Assembly (NCBI GenBank): GCA_905147135.1
Contig: LR990040.1
Coordinates: 23,759,857-23,823,856, forward strand
Reading direction: 5' to 3'
Origin: Blastobasis lacticolella
Lineage: Eukaryota > Arthropoda > Insecta > Lepidoptera > Blastobasidae
DNA: 64,000 bases
Position 1 is the first letter of the stretch; every line of letters begins with the position of its first letter. Positions 54,531 to 64,000 of this stretch are shown piece by piece. The translations under genes were made by a program, and so were the position numbers. The notes under the pieces were generated by a model that saw nothing but the letters and a program-made list of their open reading frames with translations, made no database searches and was not told the origin of the DNA.

Positions 54531-55100
54531 AAATCTTAAAAAAGAAGTAGAAACGGTGCAAAAGGTGCTAAAGAAGTAGGAACTTCTTCTTTTCCACTTT
54601 GTTAGGTTTTCGGTATCTTTGGTGATGAGTTTGTTAACTAACATGCATGCCACTTCTAAAAAAGTCAAGCCATCGCTTCTTGGGCCAGCCTCTTCTTCTC
54701 GTGCGTGGCAGGGGTATGACATTTTTTCCCTACATAATTTTCCGGTCTGTGCGAGACGATGCCATACCATGGAAAGCGATACTCTTTTAGTGTTAGGTGG
54801 AAATGGCTTTCCTGCAAAAGGCTCAAAAGAGAGGCAACAGGTCCCGAAACTATAAACCAATATACGCTGGCTAGTCGACTGGGGACAACGGAGTGGGGGT
54901 GGTGCTCAAAAATCAATTTTAGGCGGATTTTTATTGAAATTGTAGAAAATATATCAAACGATGTCGCGCCCGTTATAAAAAATGTAATGAATTTAAATTT
55001 TTTGAACTACTCTTTATGATTCAACATTAACGTGCAGCATTTTTGGTTAATATTAAGCTTTTTATATTTCTGCCTACCCTGTCTAAAAACTCTGTGCACG
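54531..55100. other. No gene recognised; overlapping open frames on both strands
   Basis: Several frames of 78-113 codons overlap at 54519-55019 on both strands without a domain. The 54660-54715 stretch (AAGCCATCGCTTCTTGGGCC) resembles reversed family E, so this may be old non-LTR debris. Confidence 0.35.
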
Positions 55101-55104
55101 CCAC

Positions 55105-55203
55105 TGGGTGTAAGGTAGGTGTAGAGTAGATGTAGGATAAGTGTAGGCTAGGTGTAGTGTAGGTTAGGGTACGGGGGACGCCACGCGAATGAAGGCCCAC
55201 TAG
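55105..55203 (+). repeat. Degenerate GGTGTAGGxTA array
   Basis: Irregular 10-12 bp units ending in a K-type end (GCCCACTAGTA), like 7385-7540. Confidence 0.55.
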
Positions 55204-55549
55204 TATATTATAAAACAAAGTCCCACGTCGCATCTGTCTGTCTGTTCGCGATATACTAAAAAACGATTGAACGGATTTTCATGCGATTTTCACCAATAGA
55301 CAGAGTGATTCATGTTCATGTGGAAGGTTTAGGTGTATAATTTGTTAAGGTTTGGGTACGGGTAGTAAGTGCGAAGCGCGTGCGAAGACGGGCGGCTCTT
55401 AACAAATTATACACTTAAGCCTTCCTCATGAATCACTGTCTATTGCTGAAAATCGTATGAAAATCCGTTCAGTACTTTATGAATATATAATGAACAGACA
55501 GACAGACCGACAGGCAGACACAGCGTGGGACTTTGTTTTATAATATGTA
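55204..55549. repeat. Two K-related copies head to head
   Basis: Arms 55204-55350 (+) and 55390-55549 (-) are inverted copies (TATTATAAAACAAAGTCCCA and TGGGACTTTGTTTTATAATA) with a GC-rich centre containing GTGCGAAGCGCGTGCGAAG. Confidence 0.72.
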
Positions 55550-55554
55550 GTACG

Positions 55555-56570
55555 GGGGCCGTAGGTTATCTACGTTATCGAGTACCTATATAAAAAATAG
55601 CTTAAGCATTTAGGACAACATGCACAGAACGCATATGCTGCTCTTAGTAATAGGATTCCTTTTTTCCTTTTGGTTACGGAATTCTAAAATATGAAATAAT
55701 TATTGTGATAGTATTAGAGGACCTTTTCAGGGTTTTCAGCTAATAAAAAGCACTATGTTTCTACTTTACGTAATTATTTAATTCAGGGAACTGAAGCACA
55801 TGTTTAAAAATACATGTACACACCATTATGAACTAGTACTAACATAAAAATTATAATTTTAAATTCTAAACACTTTAGAAACACATCACTTTATTGTATA
55901 CACTTTTAATCCCGTTTCGCTGGCAACGGGAATCCTAGACCGGCCACGGAATCGGATAAACCACACCCTTCAGCCCATAATCTTCTCTCACGAAGATCTC
56001 CGAATTTGCTACGGGAACCAATGCCACGAACAAATTGAAGTTACGTTCATGGTATTATGCCAAGAGCTAGACCCTGATGAGGTATTGGCTTGGTTTAGTA
56101 GATAGGTGCACACGTCCTTGGCCCTACAGATAAATCAATCGATTTGGTAGGACTCTCCCAGTGTGGGCTTTAGTTGCCCCGTCGCATAGGTTGTGTGTGA
56201 GCTCTTCAGTATAGTCACCCACATCTCATCGACTCTCAACGTTGAAGGGCTCGTGTTTCACACGCTATATCAGCGATAACAGCTTCTACAATACCGAACA
56301 TCTCGTATTGGTTGGCCGTCTAAAAATCATTACCGTTGTTGTAGTATTGGAGACGTAAATATCAATGCATTAAGTTATTTCAAACTTTTGTGAGAATAAA
56401 TACATTTCACTTGCTTTTTGGGAGAACAGGTATTATATATGTCGTAAATCTTTAAAAATCGTAAAACAATATTATATCCACCATGAAAAAGTGACTTTTC
56501 TTAGATTGATGGATTTGACATAATAACAATAATAATGTCAAACAAAACTTCCTACTGTCAAACAAAAACG
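55555..56570. other. No recognised gene
   Basis: About 1 kb with mixed composition. 55920-56300 is less AT-rich, but no frame is supported. Confidence 0.35.
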
Positions 56571-56571
56571 T

Positions 56572-56905
56572 AAAGATCATGGTACGGTTTAGAAAGTAAG
56601 CTTGTTTGAGTGAATGATTCTAGCCTAAAATAACCACAAAACATTCGTTCATGCACCTCTCTATGTTCGTGCCACAAACCGGTGACCAAAATTGGAACTA
56701 CGTGTGTGCTAATTAAAATAAAATTTCACGGTAATACAAAACTTAACAACAGCGACGCCGTCATTGGGTCAGATAAGATTGTAGTGGCAACAATTCAAGC
56801 TTGTTTTAGGAGGTCATGGTACGGATCAAAGTAAGAATACAATAACATTACAATAACATTATAATAACCTTATTCTAAACAAGGTTATTTTAACCTTGTT
56901 TTGAA
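56572..56905. repeat. Family Q element
   Basis: GATCATGGTACGG at 56576 and GGTCATGGTACGGATC at 56811-56826 frame the core at 56672-56785 (CACAAACCGGTGACC, AACAACAGCGACGCCG, GGGTCAGATAAG). A palindromic AACAAGGTTATTTTAACCTTG follows at 56877. Confidence 0.5.
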
Positions 56906-56927
56906 AAGATTGTGGTACGCCCCCTGA

Positions 56928-57003
56928 TCTGCCAAATCGTGGATCATGGTCAAGGCGGACCCCGGGCCCTCGAGAGCACAACCGGGACATTAACGCCAAG
57001 ATG
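56928..57003 (+). mobile_element. SINE S2 tail
   Basis: GATCTGCCAAATCGTGGATC to ACATTAACGCCAAGATGA. Confidence 0.7.
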
Positions 57004-57204
57004 AATATTATATTTGTAATGATAGAAGAAACTAAACCCAAGAAAACTAATTCAAATAATCAAAAACAAAAAGCCTTGGTATTAAAACATGCTATAAGAA
57101 ATAAAAACAATATGATGTATTAAGAGAAATTAATTTTAAGCGAGGCATAGCGGGTATCTCGTTCGAAAGGGAGCCGCCCGACTGGGGAAGTACCTCCACC
57201 TACA

Positions 57205-57465
57205 GAATACCGCAGCTAAACAATACTCTTTTCAAACTATTTTAAATAGTATTGTGTTTCTGCCGGTGAGTAAGGTCTCCAGTGCTCCATGGAGTGGGGA
57301 TTTTGGGAACCGTTGTTTTGGCAGTGGAGGGGTCTTTGCCTTTTTTCTGCCAGAGCAACGTTTTATAGAGGATACTATTAGGTTGCTAATGTCTATAGGC
57401 AGTGGTAACCACTTTCTATCAGGTGGTCCGCTAGCCTGTTTGCCTAAGGTACGACATAAAAAAGA
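57205..57465 (+). mobile_element. Family W retroposon, full length
   Basis: CAGAATACCGCAGCTAAACA start, GTGCTCCATGGAGTGGGGAT, to TACGACATAAAAAAG. Same length class as 52588-52846. Confidence 0.72.
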
Positions 57466-57894
57466 AATTAACTGTGTAATCAATGTATTTTCTTTGTTTG
57501 TTTCTTTCTTAAAAAGCCTCTTCACGCGAATATCAAGCACATAATAATAACGGTTTATCTCCATTTAAAAAAATTTTTATTGTAATTTAAAAAAATCTAT
57601 TATATTCTACAAACCCAAAATAATTTAAGACAATTATCAAAATGTCATACATTTTCGACGTAGGTACCATTGGTTGAAGAGACTGAAACTCAATTCGCAT
57701 CTCGTAACGGTAAATATATTAGAAATTTATTATCTAATTTAAATATTAGATTTCAGTAATGGAAATGTCACATGTGCCAATTCAAATGAATCCAATCGAG
57801 GCAAACCGAGTCAGGTTGCTGTTGCCAAACGCATAAGATTTATTACAAGTAGATGCCTAGAAGCTAGCCTAGACCGTAGGCACTAGCTTAGTAC
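57466..57894. other. Upstream region of gene D
   Basis: Low-repeat AT-rich DNA. Candidate promoter region, no individual site named. Confidence 0.35.
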
Positions 57895-57927
57895 TATAAA
57901 AGGACCGGCCCTAGTCGACCTAGGGCA
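57895..57927 (+). promoter_or_regulatory. Core promoter of gene D
   Basis: TATAAAAG at 57895-57902. Possible start at GCATAC near 57927, giving a 5' UTR of about 57 nt. Confidence 0.65.
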
Positions 57928-57983
57928 TACAGAACTCAAGCTTCAAGATCTATTCAACTGCGTAATATTCATACTCGACAAAA

Positions 57984-57995
57984 ATGTTTAAACTG
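57984..57995 (+). CDS. Gene D: first coding exon of a fourth cuticle-type gene (partial)
   Basis: ATG TTT AAA CTG (MFKL) followed by GTAAG, a phase-0 donor, 89 bp after a TATA box. This copies the layout of genes A and B (MLRY, MFRL). The exon is too short to identify alone; the call rests on promoter, length, phase and position in the array. No matching exon 2 (acceptor, Ala-rich signal end, VHAAP-like repeats) is visible to 64000, so it lies beyond the window or has been lost. Confidence 0.6.
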
Positions 57996-58450
57996 GTAAG
58001 ATTGTTTGTTTTTTAAAATTCATAATTTGCGTATTTATTCGCTTTTGTTTTAAGAAATTTTATTATTACGTGATTAGGGATCTTCTTAAATTTGGGTTTC
58101 AAATATATTTAAAATATTTAGAAATGCCATAAAACTTCGGCGTTTGGAAAAAATTGGCAAATGAAACTAAACTTTTAATTTATTAATTTTTTTCTAATTT
58201 GGTGTTTATGGTTTGACTAAATAATAATTATTTTTCAATACTTTTTCGAAGTAATTTTTCATTTTGCAAAGAAAAAGCCACTGCCAATTGTAAATTGTTA
58301 CAAAAATGCTGAATCGCATGTGCTGTTACTGATTCCTGACGGCGTCTAATATAACTATATCAAACAATATCAATAATAGCCCATAATCAGTCCACTATTG
58401 GATTTGCACCTACACATTTGGGAAGGGTATTGTAATAATTTCATAGATAT
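57996..58450. other. Presumed start of gene D intron
   Basis: AT-rich, no feature. 58380-58415 holds a scrap of the 8295-type non-LTR tail. Confidence 0.4.
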
Positions 58451-58451
58451 T

Positions 58452-58790
58452 CATAGCCTAATGGTTAAGCGGTCTGACTCATACCCCGAAATACCTGGTT
58501 TGAACCCCAGTGCTGCTATGTACCTATTACTCTTTTCTAAGTTATATACATTAGTTAAATACTAACCGATGCTCTTATGGTGGATAAACACCTGCACGTT
58601 CAGGCGACTGAATGTGTAACCATGATCCAATCTGGCCAGGTTCACCTAGTGGCAGGGTCACGGAGGTCAGATGTCAGTCGCTCCACTGTAATTATCTGAT
58701 ATGCCAAATAATGGATCATGGTCAAGGCGGACCTAGGGCCCTCGTGCGCCTGAGCAGAACCGGTACATTAACGTCAATATTATATTTTTT
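58452..58790 (+). mobile_element. SINE S2, full length
   Basis: Head CCTAATGGTTAAGCGGTCTG, diverged B box TTTGAACCCC, body, and tail CATTAACGTCAATATTATAT. Confidence 0.8.
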
Positions 58791-58804
58791 TAATTTTAAG
58801 GAAG

Positions 58805-58870
58805 GCCGTAGCCTCGGTACCTCTCCTTCACGAGTCGGATACCGTGACTACTCAGCCACCGACGCTCCAC
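58805..58870 (-). mobile_element. SINE S2 head
   Basis: CTTCACGAGTCGGATACCG and CTCAGCCACCGACGCTCC. Confidence 0.65.
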
Positions 58871-59330
58871 GTTGTACGTTTTATTTATGTTTCTCCGAAA
58901 ATCATTCTGGTATACGTCAACCATGTACCTACAGTAATTTACGAAATCGATCACCTAGTGCTTGAAATAATATTCTATACCTTTCCCTTCTTTTTGAAAG
59001 CCACACAAAATCTACCTATCTCGAATAGTTGAATAGGGTACCCTAAATGCGAAAAATAAATCACCTACAAGTAATATTTTACCGCCCCCATGACCTTGCC
59101 GCGTTGTCGTCTACATAATGGAATGTATTTTCCGATTTCCTTTTAACAAGAAATATGGGGAAACCAAAGTATCCCTACTTGCATATAGGTCAAGGACGAA
59201 AAGGACATATTATTATCGCATTTCCATTGTCTCCTCCCGTTTTCCAATTATGAAACTCATTTATAATCCACGATTATTTCACTGAACCTTTTATTTATGA
59301 AATGAATTTTTCTTTAATACGTATGTGACG
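58871..59330. other. No recognised feature
   Basis: AT-rich spacer. Confidence 0.4.
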
Positions 59331-59334
59331 TCCT

Positions 59335-59530
59335 AAGTGTGGAAGCTGGCGTCCGAAGTGGTAAGAATAAAAGGAGATGTATGAAAAGAGTTGTGGATAT
59401 ATGCGAGGCTAGGGAATTGTGTCAGGACAGAGCAAAGTAGCGGTCCATAGTCTCTGCCTACCCCACCTGTGGGACACAGGCGTGAGCTTTATGTATGTAT
59501 GTATGTTATGTATGTATATGTGACGTTTGT
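59335..59530 (+). mobile_element. Non-LTR 3' end with (ATGT)n tail
   Basis: TGTGTCAGGACAGAGCAAAG, CCCCACCTGTGGGACACAGG, then ATGTATGTATGTATG. A minus-strand relative is at 37322-37395. Confidence 0.6.
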
Positions 59531-59574
59531 TAGGGCATTGGTAACGCGAGAATGTCGTATTGATTAATGTTCGA

Positions 59575-59805
59575 ACCATCATCATCATCATATCAGCCGG
59601 AAGACGTTGGGCATAGGCCCCAGAGATCGCCACAACGGTATGCCTTGTGCCTGTCGCATCCAGCTGGTTGTTGCGATCTTTACCAGATCGGCGGTCCACC
59701 TAGAAGGCCTACCCACGCTGCGTCTTCTGGTACGTGGTCGGAACTTAACTGCCCCATCGGCCACTTGTTCTACGAGCTATGTGCCCTGCCCACTGCCACT
59801 TAAGC
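59575..59805 (-). mobile_element. Non-LTR RT C-terminal remnant (family E)
   Basis: Minus-strand counterpart of 3600-3836 (CATCATCATCATATCAGCCG, CTTTACCAGATCGGCGGTCC, ACTGCCCCATCGGCCACTTG). Confidence 0.75.
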
Positions 59806-59859
59806 TTAGCGATCCATATTTCAACGAACCATATTACATTAGATTTGGCCAGTGTTTAC

Positions 59860-60045
59860 CATGGATTATTCAGTCTGCCACGCAAGAGGTCCCGGGTCGA
59901 TCCCGGCCGAGCAGAAATGAAATGTTGAATTTTAATTTCTGGACGGGTATTGGTGTTCTATGTATAAAAAGTATTTATGTAGTAGGTATATTAGTTATCT
60001 AGCACCCATATAGTACGAGCTTTGCTTAGTTTGGGGCTAGATAAT
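59860..60045 (+). mobile_element. SINE S1, truncated
   Basis: GTCTGCCACGCAAGAGGTCC, a damaged B box GGGTCGATCCC, and body to TTTGGGGCTAGAT. Confidence 0.7.
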
Positions 60046-60100
60046 GAAATTTATTGAGTAATGTAGCTTACAGCCCAGAACTAACTATTATTTATTTGAT

Positions 60101-60232
60101 CTGGGGTCCCATTTTGGAACCGTTCGCGTCCACGCGAGTGCTTGCCTTTTAATGCCTGTCTTTTCTATCTGTAACAACTTAGGTACCACAGATGTGAAAA
60201 AGATAGTAAGTGCACGCGAGCGCTCGTGTCTA
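60101..60232. repeat. Imperfect inverted-repeat element
   Basis: CTGGGGTCCC at 60101 and GGGACCCAG ending about 60252, with inner CCACGCGAGTGC and GCACGCGAGCGC facing each other. It sits inside the 1185-type repeat, which resumes at about 60260. Confidence 0.45.
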
Positions 60233-60394
60233 GTAAATTATAGGGACCCAGGTCTAGTAAATTATAGCCTCTAAGCTATTCTGGGCTATAAGATACATTA
60301 CTCCCAAATTTTATCAAAATCTTTCGGTACCCAGTTTTGCGTGAAGGGTTACAAACATCCAAACATCAATATCTTACAAACTTTCGCATCATCA

Positions 60395-60690
60395 CTACAT
60401 ATTCTAAAACATAGTCCTACACCGCGTCTGTCTGTCTGTTCGCGATAAACTCAAAAACTACTGAACGGATTTTCATGCGCTTTTCACTATCATTAAGATA
60501 ACTTTTCCGGAAAGTTTATAGTTATGTATCGCTGAATAAAACTGTTGGCTTACAACAAACCAGGGATATGTACGAGATAAAAAACAAAGAATGAAAGAAA
60601 AAAATAAAGATTTTTTAATGTATAGATGTATATTATTATAGAACAACCCCGAGAAAACCCGTGCGAAGCCGGGGTGGGTCGCTTGTTTAT
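60395..60690 (+). repeat. K-related repeat
   Basis: CTAAAACATAGTCCTACACC, AACTACTGAACGGATTTTCA, and end GCGAAGCCGGGGTGGGTCGC. Confidence 0.6.
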
Positions 60691-60879
60691 ATTATTAGTA
60701 GTTTTATATCTATAGCTATTAATAAATAATAATGTTATTAAGAGGAAAAGTTTGTAAGTTTGTTTGTATGTTGAGGGTAATCTCGGAGACTAAGTACTGA
60801 ACCGTTTTTGAAAACTCTTTCACCAATAAGAAGCTACATTACCCTAGTATCATGATAAATATAATGAAAAACATGCTTG

Positions 60880-61112
60880 GACGATTTACAGCGCCATCTA
60901 GCCCCAAAGTAAGCAAAGCTTGTGTTATGGGTGCCAGAGAACTGATAAACTACTTATAGTATATATTTAAAAAAATATACTTATTTTACATATAACACAC
61001 AGACCCGTAATAGAAATTAAAATTCACCATTTCAATTTCTGCCGGGCCGAGAATCGAACCCGGCATCGGCGTGGCACACCGGCATACCACCAACTAAACC
61101 ACTCAGGTTAAT
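60880..61112 (-). mobile_element. SINE S1
   Basis: CAGCGCCATCTAGCCCCAAA to GAGAATCGAACCCGG and AACCACTCAGG. Confidence 0.78.
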
Positions 61113-61555
61113 TAATAGATAAGGATAACCGTTTTCTATTACTTGAGCTAATAAATAATAAAAACTGCAATTTTTCCCTGACATCATATTTCAGTTCATC
61201 ATTTCACAACATCATAGTATCTTGAAAAATATAATTTTTTTAATCATATATATTGTTAAACCTATTTTATCATTGACACGATAAGAAGAAGATCATAGTA
61301 TCCCACGACGAGTTCTCGCATTTCACATTTTGTTTTTCACAATTTGTTATCTATTGAAATCACAAAACCATTATTAAAAACAATATTGGGACATATCCAA
61401 TTTTTCTTTTAGGTACCACTTTCAGGAGCAAACTGTATTTTTATTCAGCGGTTTATGTTTTAGGGTCGTATAAGGTCATACAATATTTCAGTTTTATTTC
61501 TCATAAAATTTATAAACAAGAACAAAATAACCCTTCGATTTGACAAGTTTATAGC
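61113..61555. other. No recognised feature
   Basis: AT-rich. The stretch ending at 61545 recurs at 62150-62220 (TCATACA, CAGTTTTATTTCTCATAAAA-like), so the S2 copy between them lies within or beside a diverged duplication. Confidence 0.4.
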
Positions 61556-61588
61556 TCTTCACAAGGGCCTGGGGTCCGCCTTGACAAT

Positions 61589-61692
61589 TTTTTTTTTGTT
61601 GTACGGCACACAAACAGGCAAGCGGGCCACCTGATGAAAAGTGGTCACCGCCGCCTATGGACATCAGCAATCAACCAATGCGTTTGTGAATA
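61589..61692 (-). mobile_element. Family W retroposon nested in S2
   Basis: 104 bp. The T run (its A tail on the minus strand), then GGCAAGCGGGCCACCTGATG. Ten-base target duplications at 61579-61588 and 61693-61702. Confidence 0.85.
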
Positions 61693-61888
61693 CCTTGACA
61701 ATGATTTGGCAGATCAGATAATTACAGTGGAGCGACTTCCATCTGATCTCCGTGCCGCTTCTACCTGGGGAACCTGAATGTGTAGGTTTCATCACGATGT
61801 CTTCCCTCACCGTAAGAGCATTGGTTAGTATTCAACTAATGTAAATGATTCAGAAAAGAGTCATTGGTACATGGCCGGAGTGGGTCCG

Positions 61889-62084
61889 CATGATTTTAAC
61901 AATTATTCTTTTTACATAAGCAAAATTATTTTGACATTTATTTGACATTTATATAATGAATGACAATAATTATGATAATATGAATTTTGTTCAATTTTGA
62001 CATCTCTTGTATTGTATAACAATTGTGTATTGATTTTGACATGTAACAATGGCTAACAATAAATAAACTTGAAACTTTTGGGTT
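61889..62084 (+). mobile_element. AT-rich retroposon-like insert in S2
   Basis: About 196 bp ending AATAAATAAACTTGAAAC, which looks like a non-LTR 3' end. It splits the S2 head at its B box. Confidence 0.6.
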
Positions 62085-62145
62085 TCGAACCCGGTACCTC
62101 TCTCTTACGAGTCAGATACCTTAACCACTCGGCCAACGACGGTCC

Positions 62146-63185
62146 ACGTAAGGTCATACAGTATTTCAATTTATGTCTCGTAAAATTTATAAACAAGGGC
62201 AAAACATAGCCCTTCGATTTAAAGGACACTTTTACAGCTATTTATCGTTTCGAGTTTATGAGTCAGGTCATAAAAATATGTCCTAAATGTTATCTGAATA
62301 CACTGAAATGTATTAGGTCGTTTACGTAAAATAATGCGTAGTATTTAAAATTACTCATAACTTTCCGCTGATAAAAATCTGTATTTACTTTACAAGTCAA
62401 AATATTATGGCATGGATAGTCACGCCTTAATTGAACTTAACATAATAATTATTAAAAGTTTATACTTGGGTAATAATATTTATTTATTGCAACACCTTAC
62501 TTGGATATGGGATTAATTTTATGGAATTTATGGGATTAATTCAACTTAATTTAATTTACTTTCCACGTTTAATGTATATTTAAAATATTTTGATTATAAA
62601 TATTGACGATCTTTTTTATAGATTTATATAATATAATATGGCTGTAAAATGAGATAGGGAATAAAAAAATCTAAATCTGCACCGATAAAGATTACGTTTT
62701 CTGAATTAAAGTAGACACTTAGACACGACATGGTAGATTAGAATGTAGTAGCAGCGTTTTCTTTTTTAAATACGGGAAGCCCTCTACTAATGTGGAGCAG
62801 GCTCAAGCCGAAGGACTGTTAGGGACTGCTGATAAATAAAAACAAGTTTAATGAAAAAATGTTTTCATAGTAAGCTTTTAACTTAAGCTTTTATGATCAG
62901 TCACAGTATTTGTCAAAACTAATCAAACGAACCCAAACTCTATGGGTTTACCTTGCGTAGTTTATGAGTTCCCATGGCCACCTTCCGTCTCCATCATCAG
63001 ATCAGCTCGATGGTATCATAACATTGCATTGTCACCGAACTTAGATAAGTGTGTGCAAAATTTCAGCTCAATCGGAAACCGGGAAATAGGTCAAATTCAA
63101 CTTGCAAGATTTTATTACGAACAGACATGGGGACATGTGAAATTAACATAAAACCATCTTAGATTCAATATTGTGGGTGTGACAA
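62146..63185. other. No recognised gene
   Basis: AT-rich. A 69-aa frame at 62942-63151 has no domain. No gene D exon 2 found here. Confidence 0.4.
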
Positions 63186-63189
63186 CGCG

Positions 63190-63400
63190 CGCGAGGGCCC
63201 CGGGTCCGCCTTTACCGTGAACCACGAAAATTACAGTAGAGCGAATCTGAACTCCGCGAGCCTAAAAACAGGGAAACCTAATTGGATTGAATCATGTTAC
63301 AAGATTAGCCGCCTGAATGTGCAGATTTCCTCGAGATGTTTTCCTCATTGTAGGAGCATCGGTTAGTGTTCAACTGAAATAAAGCCGTGTCTGTACATTG
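63190..63400 (-). mobile_element. SINE S2, truncated
   Basis: GCGCGAGGGCCCCGGGTCCG to GAGCATCGGTTAGTGTTCAAC. Confidence 0.68.
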
Positions 63401-63764
63401 AAGATATTTCAGAAAAAATTGTCGGTATAGAATTCTGGGATGTAACTAACCTCCTTAAACGTTCTTTTTTTATTGTTATATGCCTGTTTTTCTGTTTTCA
63501 TCACGCAAAAACTACTGCACGGATATTGGAGTCGTGGGCAAAAGTATTTATCATAACATTGTAAAGCTGTAGTGTTCAAATTCAGAAATCTGTCTGTCTC
63601 TGATGTTGAACGCGTTTCTGTCTATAGTTATTTACTGTCCCGTGAACTACATATTTTACTACAATATGTCTTCGGTAATTATGTTGCATACATAATTTTT
63701 GGTGTACGATTTTCAGTAATTCGTAAAAATTTGGTTTCATTTAGTTTTTATGTTATAATACGGT

Positions 63765-63835
63765 AGAGAAAGAGGCAAGCGGACCAGCTGATGGAAAGTG
63801 GTCACCTCAGCCTTAGACCATAGCAACACGAGCAG
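63765..63835 (-). mobile_element. Family W 3' fragment
   Basis: GGCAAGCGGACCAGCTGATG and GGAAAGTGGTCACCTCAGCC. Confidence 0.55.
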
Positions 63836-64000
63836 TTGCTCTGGTAGCAAAAGCTAGGCCACTTAGTTGCCAAAGCCACGGTTTTGAAGCCTATGGAGTA
63901 CTTGGACCGTTATGTCAATCGGTACACAAACAGGCACTGCCACCATGCATTACCCCTCTCTAAACACCTGAGACACGTTGCTCTGGCACCAAATTATCAG
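63836..64000. other. No recognised feature at window end
   Basis: Unrecognised sequence. Confidence 0.35.

Larger units (their letters stand above)
61556..62145 (-). mobile_element. SINE S2 with two nested insertions
   Basis: S2 pieces are 61556-61588, 61693-61888 and about 62085-62145. A W copy is inserted with CCTTGACAAT repeats on both sides. An AT-rich element is inserted within the B-box region, with a TGGG repeat. Confidence 0.82.

Noticed and set aside
1..64000. CRISPR arrays, operons, prophage or bacterial genes
   Set aside because: None present. Gene structure and repeats are those of an insect nuclear genome.

Overview
The window looks like lepidopteran (moth or butterfly) nuclear DNA. 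The genes carry introns with GT-AG boundaries, TATA boxes and AATAAA signals. They encode secreted low-complexity cuticle-type proteins built from V-H-A-A-P and V-V-H units. Most of the rest is interspersed repeat: tRNA-derived SINEs, non-LTR retrotransposon tails ending in GAT/ATG microsatellites, foldback MITEs and one LTR element. There is no bacterial, phage or CRISPR content. The organism call is inference from these family types; the species cannot be named from the sequence alone.

Genes. I support three complete small genes and the first exon of a fourth, all on the + strand. Gene A is 17631-19772 (161 aa), gene B 24366-26413 (81 aa), gene C 41073-42233 (94 aa), and gene D has exon 1 at 57984-57995. 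Each has a tiny first coding exon (MLRY, MFRL, MSRLFVL, MFKL) ending at a phase-0 GT donor that splits the signal peptide. Genes A, B and C carry the rest of the signal peptide and the whole mature protein in exon 2. In all three the spliced signal peptide runs into an Ala stretch with Pro at residue 18. This is a tandem cuticular-protein array spread out by transposons. No exon 2 for gene D is visible before the window ends.

Mobile DNA. The outstanding element is 26602-31904, between genes B and C. It has two 409-bp LTRs that look identical by eye (TG...CA ends) and a TATA target duplication. Its 4.5-kb interior has no gag-pol reading frame but holds a 15-bp minisatellite and a strong splice donor/acceptor pair. 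This is the structure of a recently inserted non-autonomous LTR retrotransposon (LARD-like). It starts 189 bp past the gene B stop codon, probably within the gene's 3' UTR. The SINE families are S1 (tRNA-Gly-like head, about 9 copies), S2 (a second tRNA-like head, more than 20 copies and fragments) and S3 (5S-rRNA-like, 3 copies). Other dispersed families are W (an A-tailed retroposon), K (ends in TATAAAACAAAGTC), P, Q (a 90-bp hairpin core) and E (C-terminal/3' ends of endonuclease-reverse transcriptase non-LTR elements). MITEs of several types are present, four with recognisable target duplications.

Region by region. 1-17 kb is repeats and unrecognised AT-rich DNA. 17-20 kb is gene A. 20-24 kb holds an hAT MITE and a foldback MITE split by a SINE. 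24-26.4 kb is gene B, and 26.6-31.9 kb the LTR element. 32-41 kb is repeats, 41-42.2 kb gene C, and 42-57 kb repeats with a few unexplained protein-like reading frames. 58 kb is the gene D promoter and exon 1, and 58-64 kb is repeats.
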